Shown: positions 21,001 to 28,113 of the stretch, in pieces
Layout of the letters: every line of letters begins with the position of its first letter
How positions within the stretch are numbered: the stretch's first letter is position 1
Assembly: GCA_016210745.1 (NCBI GenBank)
Contig: JACQTO010000103.1
Coordinates: 1-64,000 of the forward strand
DNA: 64,000 nucleotides
Source: Betaproteobacteria bacterium
GTDB taxonomy: Bacteria > Pseudomonadota > Gammaproteobacteria > Burkholderiales > SG8-39
Direction of reading: 5' to 3'
The notes under the pieces: model-generated
What the model saw: only the letters and a program-made list of their open reading frames with translations
What the model was told of the DNA's origin: nothing
Database searches by the model: none
Program-made: the position numbers and the translations under genes

Positions 21001-21677
21001 GGCTGAATGATCGGTTTAACTTCGGCTTCAATCTGGCCAAAGAACTTTCGAACCTCTTCAGGGTCGGTACAGGCGAGTTCGTTTTTCACCACGAACCACG
21101 CGACCGGATTCAGATCCACACCCGTCACCTGAAAGCCGAGCCGTGATCCCTCTACGAGTGTCGTTCCGCCCCCCATGAAGCAGTCAAGAACCTTGAGATG
21201 ACTAAAGCTACCGGCCTTCTGATGGTTTGCGTAGTAGACATCCCACACGGCTTTCGCAGCTTCTGTTTCATCCGGGACGGGAATGCCTTCCTGATCTATA
21301 ACCGGCGAACCGTCCGCATTCTTCCGAACGGGGGCCTGCATCCCAGCGGCGATCAACATGGCTCTGAATACGCTACTGCGCCGACGAGCCCACCACTTGC
21401 TCATCTGATAGATTGGCTTCCCGGCGTTGCCTTCCAACCGCGACAACGCATTGATCGGAACTATCGGAAAGTCCACCTCCAAACACGTCTTGGGACGTTT
21501 GGTATCCGAAAAATCGGGAACGACAACGTTGACAGCCTTGCCAAGATTTGGAGGACCGGCGTCATTGGAGATTTTCTTGGCAGACTCATTCTTAGGTTGA
21601 ACGAGGTTCAACTTTGTTTGCGCGTCGGGGATACCAGGAAGCGTCGGGTGATCGGGGTGGAACGTGGTACGAGCCAT
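18033..21677 (-). CDS. DUF1156-family adenine-specific DNA methylase with zinc ribbons
   Basis: A 1214-residue predicted DNA methyltransferase. The N-terminal DUF1156 block is clear (INALSRLEGNAGK, KWWARRRSSVFRAML at 94-108). Motif I is DCFMGGGTTLVEG at 165-177 followed by GVDLNPVAWFVVK. Motif IV, ITDPPFGDNIFYSDLSNFFHAWLR, lies near residue 815, so a large insertion of over 600 residues separates the two. The insertion carries several Cys-x2-Cys knuckles (TCKKCKTAFH, LKCPKCGEF, FTCGRCGQ, YCPDCDAE), typical of a zinc-ribbon target-recognition region. In BREX-like systems the methylase marks host DNA as self; here that is inference. It is 20 bases downstream of the PglZ-like gene. Confidence 0.9.
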   Translation of the reverse strand: MARTTFHPDHPTLPGIPDAQTKLNLVQPKNESAKKISNDAGPPNLGKAVNVVVPDFSDTKRPKTCLEVDFPIVPINALSRLEGNAGKPIYQMSKWWARRRSSVFRAMLIAAGMQAPVRKNADGSPVIDQEGIPVPDETEAAKAVWDVYYANHQKAGSFSHLKVLDCFMGGGTTLVEGSRLGFQVTGVDLNPVAWFVVKNELACTDPEEVRKFFGQIEAEVKPIIQPFYITGCPRRHQGRWFRMAGTQDPTNEALMPADFDPLTLSPGERKRFRYEGPEVIYTFWAKHGPCSRLGCGHRTPIFRSPIIAEKKLGVKYIELTCKKCKTAFHAELGAARMAPEAERVVLDSEFPFTELSQPFALRLSEYAEGRKDEKKKRAAELFAMTDDETGLKCPKCGEFSGQFLRDVLNAHRQASTAKAVDKKHFKIQPPRNSTKPVYSYLLIDPEWLKGANGVVDGEELGGYGDATVEATSRWYELRLQNLQFIEVRGRIKLAEDVSHLGVTDAEPLTQVDDEQALDESETGIEPEGADRKDYGLPRFITLTDGRRIDTRRGTIPKQSHFTCGRCGQKQDVRESVEKFGHSAPVAVYAIQCYCPDCDAEARVYGGRFFAPFGDSDSRRLVAAEREWNARRNADLADYWPREELPHTYMTHHANFALPRQGYTHWWKMFNTRQLLVHALLLQAVCKTPEFTTDVRHQGLGAIQQYLRNQNGFVFWNIQADKIEPFFSNSNYAPKSLPVENCVFSTLGRGNWTSTTDGVVEGLEWARHPWDVAPPDHRLESDETKILLEDAILPGAQLVCGSSSEIAQFVDRTLDLVITDPPFGDNIFYSDLSNFFHAWLRLPLRHEYPELFEPTKTPNAQEALAPRLLSEEEGNEYYKVRLTACWTEACRVLKDGGLLAFTFHHSETSQWAIVLESLFEAGFLLEQTFPIASDEQKGEGGQFGAKGTEYDIIHVCRKRLAEPAPVSWAKMRQWVKSELSRFKLLLAAYKASELSDADIRVILRGKALEFYSRHYGQVLTSDDELLSIRHALGGINQLLDEGTGDATNNPPSIVQPVAYQFLRLFTPLTSRSADDVSKSLFGTTIRQRDFEDRGWVEERNRRVTANPISHQFEHFRQRPRKEMKTEIDQAHFLIGGAMPNSGVNLQQELSKDTWMVRRSVDAVLEWYARMAPEPEIRQASELARTILRQTLDKLRQQPAELERQLKLFNDWDESE

Positions 21678-21697
21678 CGAGTGCTATCCTCGCCCGC

Positions 21698-22690
21698 TCA
21701 CTTCGCCGGGAATTCGATGAAAGGCACGACTGCTTCCAGCAGCGACAGCCCACCGTGGCACAAGTGCGGAAATCCGCCTTGCACGGCCCACTTCCGTTGA
21801 CCCAGAACAGCGAGCCGGCCGTTGTGCCGAATGACCAAGGGCGGGAGGTTGCGGCGCGGCCAGGGTGTGGCCGGAGATTCCAGCGCGCACCGCTTGGCAC
21901 CGAACGCATTCCGCAGCAGTTGCACCGTGTCCGGGTCTTTCATTTCATCTGAGAAGAATCGGCTGACGGCGTAGCCGTGATCGGACGTAATGACGAGTCG
22001 CCGCCCTTGGCGAACGCGATCCACGAACCGCCAGAAGTCGTCGGACGAGAGCTGCTGTTTAGTTTGGGCCGCAACGATGTCGGGACCGTCGTCCTTGGAG
22101 TCATGCAGGTGAATCAATGGCTCGTCGGGCCACTTGTGCCACAAAAACACTCGTGGTGTGGAAGGGACCGATCCCACGCAGTCGGCAAATGGAGCATCAA
22201 GCACGTCAGTGTAAACATCGGGGCCACCGAAAATGAATGCCGCTGGTGCCTGATTATTGAATAGCTTCGACCGGCCGAACAGTCCTAGGGCTTCCGCGAA
22301 TCGGTCAGTCTCCGTGGGAACCTGTGCACCAAATGCCTCGACGCGAGCCGGCGTCAGCCCACGCGCCTTGGCTGCTGCGACAAGCAGCGGCAATTCCCTA
22401 AGCGACAGCGCGTCCAGCACCAAAACGGCGGTGCCTGACGCGGTAGCGTTGACCCAGAACTTTTTCAGTTCATCGATGGCCGTCGGGGCGTTGGCGAGAA
22501 ACTCTTCCCACAAATTCCAGGCGGAGTTTGCCAGCAGTCTGTCCGGCACCACGGTGGCCCGGTCGAGAACGCCGCTCTTCGTAGACTGCAAGGCGAGGTC
22601 TCGCAGATTCGCAAGGATTCGCTTCCAGACGGTCGCCGGATCGTCCGTCGCAACAATGATCTCTACCCATTCGATGGCGGAACCAGTCAT
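21698..22690 (-). CDS. Minimal PglZ-type alkaline-phosphatase-fold protein
   Basis: A 330-residue protein of the PglZ branch of the alkaline phosphatase superfamily. Metal-site motifs are visible: AVLVLDALSLRELPLL (D93), VITSDHGY (SDHG at 236-239) and LCHGGLSLLEAVVPFIEF (HGG at 312-314). PglZ of BREX systems is usually 600-900 residues with large N- and C-terminal regions; here only about 90 residues precede the catalytic core and nothing follows it. The nucleophile position after D93 is Ala-Leu-Ser rather than the common Ala-x-R, so catalysis may be altered. The ATG overlaps the TGA of the DUF499 gene by four bases. PglZ is essential in BREX, but its exact reaction there is not settled. Confidence 0.85.
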   Translation of the reverse strand: MTGSAIEWVEIIVATDDPATVWKRILANLRDLALQSTKSGVLDRATVVPDRLLANSAWNLWEEFLANAPTAIDELKKFWVNATASGTAVLVLDALSLRELPLLVAAAKARGLTPARVEAFGAQVPTETDRFAEALGLFGRSKLFNNQAPAAFIFGGPDVYTDVLDAPFADCVGSVPSTPRVFLWHKWPDEPLIHLHDSKDDGPDIVAAQTKQQLSSDDFWRFVDRVRQGRRLVITSDHGYAVSRFFSDEMKDPDTVQLLRNAFGAKRCALESPATPWPRRNLPPLVIRHNGRLAVLGQRKWAVQGGFPHLCHGGLSLLEAVVPFIEFPAK

Positions 22691-25425
22691 GTTGTTGTGT
22701 CTTCTTCCGGCGGCAGGGTGAGTTGCAACTCGGCCTGGAGCTTCGGCGGGAGCCTCATGCAGAGGTCACGAAGTTCCTTCACCGAAACGCCGTTAAACGT
22801 TAGCGACGCGTGAGTCACCTTCTGAGCGTCCGGCAAAGCCCACTTCTCTAACTCGCCGAGCAAATTGACCCCAGTCTTCGCTCCTATAGAACGACGAATG
22901 ACCGGTTGTGCTGGCGGCACGGGTATTGGTTGCGGTTGAGGTGATGGCGGTTCCGGCTGCGGCAACGGAGCGGTCGGTGTAGGTTGTGGCGCTGCCGGTG
23001 TCGGAAGATTGACCACAACACCGCCACCGCCAACCTGGGATGGTTCGCCAAGCTGCACCGCAAACATTTCCCTTCCGCTGCACCAGGCCTTTTGCCGCAG
23101 GCGACGAGCGGCATCTTCGACCGACTCGCCAGGCTCTTTGTGATACCAGCGACCGCCGATATTCAATGCGACCTTGTCTTTCGCAACGATACGAAGCACT
23201 TGATCGTAGGTGTTGACATCCCCCACGTAAGGAATGGCACTCTGACCCGGCAGCGGCGGCTCCCGAAGCAACGCGAGAACCTGCCGCATGGTCTCGTTCC
23301 GCCCAGCGGCTTGAACGATAAACGCCTCGAAGTCTTCTGGCGCGAAGTGATTCTCTATCACGTGTCTTTCCACGGCGGCCGGAATCTCTGCCCCAGTTGC
23401 CCCGTGAAATTCTTCATGGAATGCACAGTTCTTCGGTGTTTGAAAGTCCCAAGTCGCAAGCAGGGCATACCGGTCGAAGTGACTCTTAAGTGCGGTCTTC
23501 AGGGAACCCTCATACTTGCTGTGGAGACCTTTGTACTGGGGATCGCTTTCCTTCCACTCGCTGGCAAGGAGAGCGCAGCGAGCGGTAATTAACAGATCGC
23601 GATCGGCATAAAGATTTGGGGAGGCAGCAGTCGGCAAGAGGAACCTGATCATATTTCGGTTCTGTGGAACATGCTCTGCCAGCCACGGACCGAGAACCTC
23701 GTTCAACACCGTCGGTGAAAACGGCAAGACGATGAGCACAGGCTTGCCGCGTTCGGTCCATCCGGCGGGCTGATCGGCATTCAGCAAACTTGCCCATGGG
23801 GCACTCTCCCAATTCGGGTCGAGAACCAGAGGTTGCGAAGGCGGTTCGCTCGTTCCTTCGGGCGTTCTTAACAGGTAGTTCAAGACTTTCTTGAGGTATT
23901 CCTGATCACGTCGTACCGGCAACAAGCCTGGCGTCGTGCCCGATTGTGGGTCGAACTCGCGGTCGTTCTTCGCCCAAGCTTTCAACTTAGACTCGGGGTT
24001 TTCCGGAAGCTTGAAGCAGAATCGCTTCTCGTGCGTTCCGACCTCGTGGATGTTGAAACTGTTCTCGACGATGTTGGCCAGTTCGGCAGTGAAAGCATTA
24101 TCGTCAACCTGCTTGGCCCGCGTGATGTCGAGTTGGACTTCGTTACGTGTTCCCCCCGCGTCCTGGGTCGCGGACAGAGAACGAACCCAAATGCTGGAGA
24201 TGATTTCTCTGGCGTGAGGCGTCTCGACGTTGGCCTCGCGGATGGCCTGGAGATTACGAATGGCCTTTTCACGAAGTCGTTCTTGGTCGGCACTGGTGGC
24301 GAAGGAGTCAATGAGTGTTGTCACGCCACAATCATCATCGTCCACGTAGAAATCGGCGGCGGAAATAAGCGGGACGTGTTGACCGCGAACTCGAAAAACC
24401 TCAGCAAGCATACGGATGAAGTCGCGGCTGTCCTGAGCCGCTGCGGCCATCAAGATGTGGTCCTCCAGAAGTTCCAGAAGTTCCGGGGTAAACGGCCAGC
24501 ACGCGATTACTTCATCCCGAAGACGAGCCTGGTCCGCTTGCGTGTTGTCATGGTAAAGCAGCCGGATTCGTTCCGTAGCGTAGGCATGAACCACTTGTTC
24601 GATCTCGGCTGGCGCGACATTCTCGCGGTTCTGAAACAGCCGATGTAACACAAGCCGTTTGCGGTCGTCCCGGGCAGTCTCCCCCTTGAAGTCGATGACA
24701 ACCGGTCCCTTGCGGTGAATTTGCTGAAAGGAATCCGTCGTGTTGTCTCGGACAGATACCACAAGACAGAAGAGGTCGGGACGTTCTGCGGCGAGTTCAG
24801 ATAACGTCTGGATAAAGTTGAATGCCCACTGGCGTCGCTTCTTGCCTTCGGGACCAGATTCGTCATGCAAGCCGTCATACCACGTTTGAAGCTCGTCGAG
24901 AATGAGAGCGGTCTTTTGCTCAGCGAACATGTCCTGTAGAAGCGACTTTGCCGGAACGAGATTTCCCGTATTCTCGAATTTGCCTCGGTAGTATTGGCCC
25001 TTAGGGTGACGAGTGAAAATAACATCCCACAACCGCGGGAATTCCTGGTTTGAAAGGGTCTCGGAAATCGGCATGAAGCCTCGCTGGAGCTTCAGCTCGA
25101 TGAGCTTGTCCGATTGAACCTTTTTCCCCCAAGCGCGTCCCCACGATTCCACGATGTCCGGTGAACCAAACGCGTGGTGAACAAGGGCCATGATGTGTGA
25201 CTTGCCGCTCCCCCGTTGGCCCATCATGACAATGGGTTTGCCCGCCGCACTCAATGACACGGCATCGAGGGCGCGTCGAACGTCCCCGGTGGGGTAGGTG
25301 ATCTCCAGCAATTCGGTCGCGTCTTTACGCTGAGTCCACCCGGTGTTATCGCTGTTGGATAACTCAATCGCCGTGGCGCGCATGTGTCGCGTTTGGAATT
25401 CCGGCCTTAGCTGTAGTTCTGACAT
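22687..25425 (-). CDS. DUF499-family P-loop ATPase (BrxC/PglY-like)
   Basis: A 912-residue AAA-like ATPase. ATG 25425 is used because SELQLRPEFQTRHM begins the conserved region; the open frame extends to 25512. Walker A GQRGSGKS is at 69-76 and Walker B TALILDELQTWYDG at about 172-185, followed by the arginine-rich RKRLVLHRLFQNRENV region. The C-terminal end has a long Pro/Gln linker (about 810-850) leading to a small folded tail (INLLGELEKWALPDAQKV). This order matches DUF499 proteins, which occupy the BrxC/PglY ATPase slot in several defence cassettes. It is the first gene of the four-base-overlap chain with PglZ. The upstream regulator-like gene is on the same strand 187 bases away. Confidence 0.88.
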   Translation of the reverse strand: MSELQLRPEFQTRHMRATAIELSNSDNTGWTQRKDATELLEITYPTGDVRRALDAVSLSAAGKPIVMMGQRGSGKSHIMALVHHAFGSPDIVESWGRAWGKKVQSDKLIELKLQRGFMPISETLSNQEFPRLWDVIFTRHPKGQYYRGKFENTGNLVPAKSLLQDMFAEQKTALILDELQTWYDGLHDESGPEGKKRRQWAFNFIQTLSELAAERPDLFCLVVSVRDNTTDSFQQIHRKGPVVIDFKGETARDDRKRLVLHRLFQNRENVAPAEIEQVVHAYATERIRLLYHDNTQADQARLRDEVIACWPFTPELLELLEDHILMAAAAQDSRDFIRMLAEVFRVRGQHVPLISAADFYVDDDDCGVTTLIDSFATSADQERLREKAIRNLQAIREANVETPHAREIISSIWVRSLSATQDAGGTRNEVQLDITRAKQVDDNAFTAELANIVENSFNIHEVGTHEKRFCFKLPENPESKLKAWAKNDREFDPQSGTTPGLLPVRRDQEYLKKVLNYLLRTPEGTSEPPSQPLVLDPNWESAPWASLLNADQPAGWTERGKPVLIVLPFSPTVLNEVLGPWLAEHVPQNRNMIRFLLPTAASPNLYADRDLLITARCALLASEWKESDPQYKGLHSKYEGSLKTALKSHFDRYALLATWDFQTPKNCAFHEEFHGATGAEIPAAVERHVIENHFAPEDFEAFIVQAAGRNETMRQVLALLREPPLPGQSAIPYVGDVNTYDQVLRIVAKDKVALNIGGRWYHKEPGESVEDAARRLRQKAWCSGREMFAVQLGEPSQVGGGGVVVNLPTPAAPQPTPTAPLPQPEPPSPQPQPIPVPPAQPVIRRSIGAKTGVNLLGELEKWALPDAQKVTHASLTFNGVSVKELRDLCMRLPPKLQAELQLTLPPEEDTTT

Positions 25426-25612
25426 AGTTGTTCTCACTCTACGTAGCTGTGTAGGCGCCCCTGGCAATTCATCATCATCGGGGTACTGCGCACGATCGCC
25501 GATATCGATCACGCGGACGCTCAGCAGCAGCTTTTCTAGTGCGCCTGGCAGAGCTTTGCGATTTTACATTTGAAAGAGGTGCTGGGTTTAGCTCGGCGAA
25601 CTCAAAAACCAG

Positions 25613-26416
25613 CTAAAGTTTTGCTACCTCGATATTAATAGATGACATAGCGTTTCCTTCTTCAGCCTTATACATCAGGCCGAAGATGTTTGAGGCGGTC
25701 CGGAGCCAATTCGCACGATCGGCAATAGGCCATACCTCGCCTTCGTTCGGCAGCTTGCTTAGCAAGCCTTGAATAAACGGTGGCAAATCCCCACCGTCAT
25801 TCCCTCCACGACCAATATCCCGATCTTCAATCTTCTTGGTCTCCGGTGCTGACTTTTGAGATTCTGGTTGTGTAAGACCTGACGGCATTACCAGCTTGTC
25901 CTTGCCGTGCGCGAAAAAGCCAGCCTGATCTGCGGACCTTTCCAAGGCTTGTCTTGCGCGATCAGTTTGTTTTGATGAGACGCCTAGCTTGCCAATCTCC
26001 CGCTTGAGGGCTGCTGTAGGCGGCAGCAAATGGCCTTTGTATTTCTCGAAAATTGCCTTATACAAAGGAACGGCCAAAAAAGCGTCGTTCTTAGCTTTGC
26101 GTTCTTGTGCTGGATCGACGATCCTGCGCCCTAAATCTGTCAGTGCCACCGATCCTCGCGTGGTTTCAACCAACCCGAAGATACGAGCAGTGCCGACCTT
26201 TAGCCGAAAAGCCCCACTTGTAGCCGCCTGATTCATATATGCGGCGAGCTGATCCGTGCTGCAGCTTATGCCGGCATTCTTGTGAATCGCGACAGCTACC
26301 TCGATTGCATCAGACAAATCCCCGTATGGGAACTCGATTGTCGAACGCTCGTATTTTGGTGCATCTGCTCCCGCCTTTTCTGAGGCTGCGGAAGCGGCTA
26401 ATTCTTCGCCCGCCAT
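25613..26416 (-). CDS. Possible winged-helix regulatory or accessory protein
   Basis: A 267-residue protein I cannot assign to a named family. The N-terminal about 110 residues look like a winged-helix pair: FPYGDLSDAIEVAVAIHKNAG, STDQLAAYMNQAATSGAFRLKV, ARIFGLVETTRGSVALTDLGRRI, where the last strand-turn-strand resembles the wing. A second helical block (LPPTAALKREIGKLGVSSKQTDRARQALERSADQAGFF) may be another helix-turn-helix. The middle (190-215) is polar and Gly/Asp-rich. It is the first gene on the minus strand with a near-consensus promoter upstream and GGAAGGAGA as Shine-Dalgarno. It may regulate the downstream defence-like cassette, or be its first subunit. Confidence 0.6.
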   Translation of the reverse strand: MAGEELAASAASEKAGADAPKYERSTIEFPYGDLSDAIEVAVAIHKNAGISCSTDQLAAYMNQAATSGAFRLKVGTARIFGLVETTRGSVALTDLGRRIVDPAQERKAKNDAFLAVPLYKAIFEKYKGHLLPPTAALKREIGKLGVSSKQTDRARQALERSADQAGFFAHGKDKLVMPSGLTQPESQKSAPETKKIEDRDIGRGGNDGGDLPPFIQGLLSKLPNEGEVWPIADRANWLRTASNIFGLMYKAEEGNAMSSINIEVAKL

Positions 26417-26457
26417 AACGGCATCTCCTTCCCTCTAAGAGGGCATTGACAATGCGG

Positions 26458-26486
26458 ATAATAATACGTAATGTTTGCCGTGTCAA
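26458..26486 (-). promoter_or_regulatory. Near-consensus sigma-70 promoter for the regulator/defence run
   Basis: On the minus strand TTGACA (26486-26481) and TATTAT (26463-26458) are 17 bases apart, the best-matching promoter in the window. Transcription would start near 26450, about 35 bases before ATG 26416. The element overlaps TACGTA-type repeats listed separately, so it may be repressible. Confidence 0.8.
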
Positions 26487-26550
26487 TACGCAATGCGTGT
26501 TTCGGCAGCAGATGCGCGTTTCCGTGGAATACGTATAATTATGCATTATT
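26464..26550. promoter_or_regulatory. Divergent control region with AATACG-type repeats and a plus-strand -10
   Basis: Three related AT-rich words lie here: AATACGTAAT (26464-26473), AATACGCAATGCG (26485-26497) and AATACGTATAATTATGC (26528-26544). They flank and overlap the minus-strand promoter, and the last contains a perfect plus-strand -10, TATAAT (26534-26539), with no good -35. The arrangement suggests a shared regulator binding between divergent genes. GTG 26573 follows AGAGGAG but opens only a 20-codon frame. Confidence 0.5.
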
Positions 26551-26699
26551 TGCAAAGAAAAGAGGAGATTGCTGTGAAGATCCCCCTTATTCCGTCAGCG
26601 CATTCTGGGGCAACGCGCTTTTGTTGGAGTTTGTAGGCACCCGAGGATGGATCGCATGGCGCGACTTCCTAGTTCAAAGCGAGGATGAAAGGGCGCGAT

Positions 26700-27500
26700 A
26701 TGGCACGTGACCCGTCTGACCAACAATCGGACTTAAACGGATTTGATTACTGGCGGTTGTGCGATGAGTTGAGCCTCGTTCAAGCCGCCCTATTGATCGT
26801 TGGCTGCGATCCATCGACCGAGCAAGGTTATGCAGAGAACTGGCAACTGCACGAGAGACCGAAAGGCTATGAGGCTGCGAAAGCTGCGATTTCAACTGCG
26901 CTGCGGAAGGGGGCAATCAAGGGCACGGTCATTCCTCTCTACGAACACGACATGAATGGGAATATCTGTGGCGCGATCGACGATTCGATAGACATCGGCG
27001 AATCGAGGGTTGAGGTCGCTTCTCTGCGTGCCTGGCTTGCTGGCCGAGGACATCGTACTGGTTTTTTCTTCCCGGCCGCGACCGGTCGTGCCTGGCAGGC
27101 GGTAGCTGATCCGAGCGGCAAGCACCTGAAGAAGGCAGACACGGTACCATCCGAAACGGACGTGGCAGCAGAGTCTGAAAGCGACGCAGGCGCGGCCGAC
27201 CAAAGTGAATCGCCGTGGGACGCCACCCCGTTATCTGGCATTGCTTTGATGTTCGATCTGGAAAACGGCGATAAGGATAAAAACCAGGCGCGCTGGAGGT
27301 CATATTCCAAGGACGCCGCGAGAAATCAACTTAAGTCGGCGCGCATCGCAGCCGGCAAGGGAACCGGCGCGAGTACCTTCGATCCCAGCAAAGTCGGTGA
27401 TTGGCTGGTGTCCAAGGGCTACATGGAGCGCGCAAGAGTTGACCGAATTCTCAAAGCGAACTTGCCATCTCGCAGCACCCACCTTCGAGATTTCATGTAG
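26700..27500 (+). CDS. Hypothetical protein of AlpA/primase-type integrative elements
   Basis: A 266-residue protein. The N-terminal part (NGFDYWRLCDELSLVQAALLIVGCDPS, then YEAAKAAISTALRKGAIKG) matches a family I have seen upstream of AlpA and primase genes in integrative elements. The middle (150-185) is acidic and low-complexity. The C-terminal part (NQLKSARIAAGKGTGASTFDPSKVGDWLVSKG) may be a small DNA-binding domain. ATG 26700 is chosen for its AAGGG spacing; ATG 26685 is also in frame. The role is unknown; position suggests involvement in replication or regulation of the element. It is divergent from the regulator-like gene. Confidence 0.65.
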   Translation: MARDPSDQQSDLNGFDYWRLCDELSLVQAALLIVGCDPSTEQGYAENWQLHERPKGYEAAKAAISTALRKGAIKGTVIPLYEHDMNGNICGAIDDSIDIGESRVEVASLRAWLAGRGHRTGFFFPAATGRAWQAVADPSGKHLKKADTVPSETDVAAESESDAGAADQSESPWDATPLSGIALMFDLENGDKDKNQARWRSYSKDAARNQLKSARIAAGKGTGASTFDPSKVGDWLVSKGYMERARVDRILKANLPSRSTHLRDFM

Positions 27501-27557
27501 TAATAGCAGCGCACGTTTTTCGCCATGCTCGGTGCGAATAGACCGACAGTGGCGCAT

Positions 27558-27590
27558 TAGCCGCGCAGTAGGCGCGCAGTAGCCGCGCAG
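27558..27590 (+). repeat. Three tandem 11-bp iteron-like repeats
   Basis: TAGCCGCGCAG, TAGGCGCGCAG and TAGCCGCGCAG lie end to end, differing at one base. The 11-bp period places them on one face of the helix. They sit in the 173-base gap before the AlpA-like gene, a place where a replication origin or regulator-binding array would fit. Confidence 0.8.
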
Positions 27591-27620
27591 AAAGTCAGTG
27601 CGTACCCGGCCGCACCCAAA

Positions 27621-27667
27621 ATTTCCCGTGAAGGCTGAGGATTTCCCGAAGCCGAATCATAGGAAAT
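27621..27667 (+). promoter_or_regulatory. Paired ATTTCCCG boxes upstream of alpA-like gene
   Basis: ATTTCCCG occurs at 27621-27628 and again at 27641-27648, exactly 20 bases apart (two helical turns). A partial inverted copy, GGAAAT, is at 27662-27667 and overlaps the AGGAA Shine-Dalgarno of the next gene. The layout fits a regulator operator that could also block translation. Confidence 0.45.
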
Positions 27668-27673
27668 TTCTTT

Positions 27674-27886
27674 ATGGACGTGCTCAAACGCGCCCTCACC
27701 ATCCTCAGGCGCAAGCAGGTTGAAGCCCGAACCGGGCTATCTAGATCGAGCATTTACCTCAAAGTCTCCAAAGGAACATTCCCGCCGCCGGTCTCATTGG
27801 GCGGGGGCAGGGCTGTCGGCTGGATCGAATCCGAGATTGACGCATGGCTGGCCGCATGCATCGAAAAAAGCCGGAAGGGCGCATGA
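27674..27886 (+). CDS. AlpA-family helix-turn-helix regulator
   Basis: A 70-residue MerR-like HTH protein. LRRKQVEARTGLSRSSIYLKVSKGTFPPPVSLGGGRAVGWIESEIDAWLAACIEKS is the full AlpA signature: recognition helix SRSSIYLKV, the FP-P-x-x-L-G-x-R wing, and the W-x-E-x-E-I-D-x-W tail. Family members activate excision or replication genes of P4-like satellites and ICEs. AGGAA precedes the ATG. The stop overlaps the next ATG by four bases, so it heads a coupled operon with the primase genes. Confidence 0.92.
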   Translation: MDVLKRALTILRRKQVEARTGLSRSSIYLKVSKGTFPPPVSLGGGRAVGWIESEIDAWLAACIEKSRKGA

Positions 27887-28113
27887 GTACACCGTTGACA
27901 AACGAGCGGTTGGCGGGTCTCCTTCCGAGAAATAAAAACGCCCTGCGGGAACAGGGCGTGGATACGGCAAGCAACTTCGTTGCAAAGAATAGCGGACCGC
28001 GTGGCATCAAGCAACACGCAAAGCGGCTGATTGTTGGCATGGCGCTATGGGGCCTGCTCCCCATTAAGTCGGCGGACTGGATCATCAGGCGCGGATGGCT
28101 GCGCGATGCGTGA
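27883..28113 (+). CDS. Hypothetical 76-residue protein coupled to AlpA and primase genes
   Basis: 76 residues from ATG 27883, which overlaps the TGA of the AlpA-like gene; its own stop overlaps the primase start by eight bases. It reads TNERLAGLLPRNKNALREQGVDTASNFVAKNSGPRGIKQHAKRLIVGMALWGLLP. A basic centre precedes a short hydrophobic segment (about 48-60). No family is recognised. The tight overlaps on both sides support that it is translated. Confidence 0.6.
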   Translation: MSTPLTNERLAGLLPRNKNALREQGVDTASNFVAKNSGPRGIKQHAKRLIVGMALWGLLPIKSADWIIRRGWLRDA

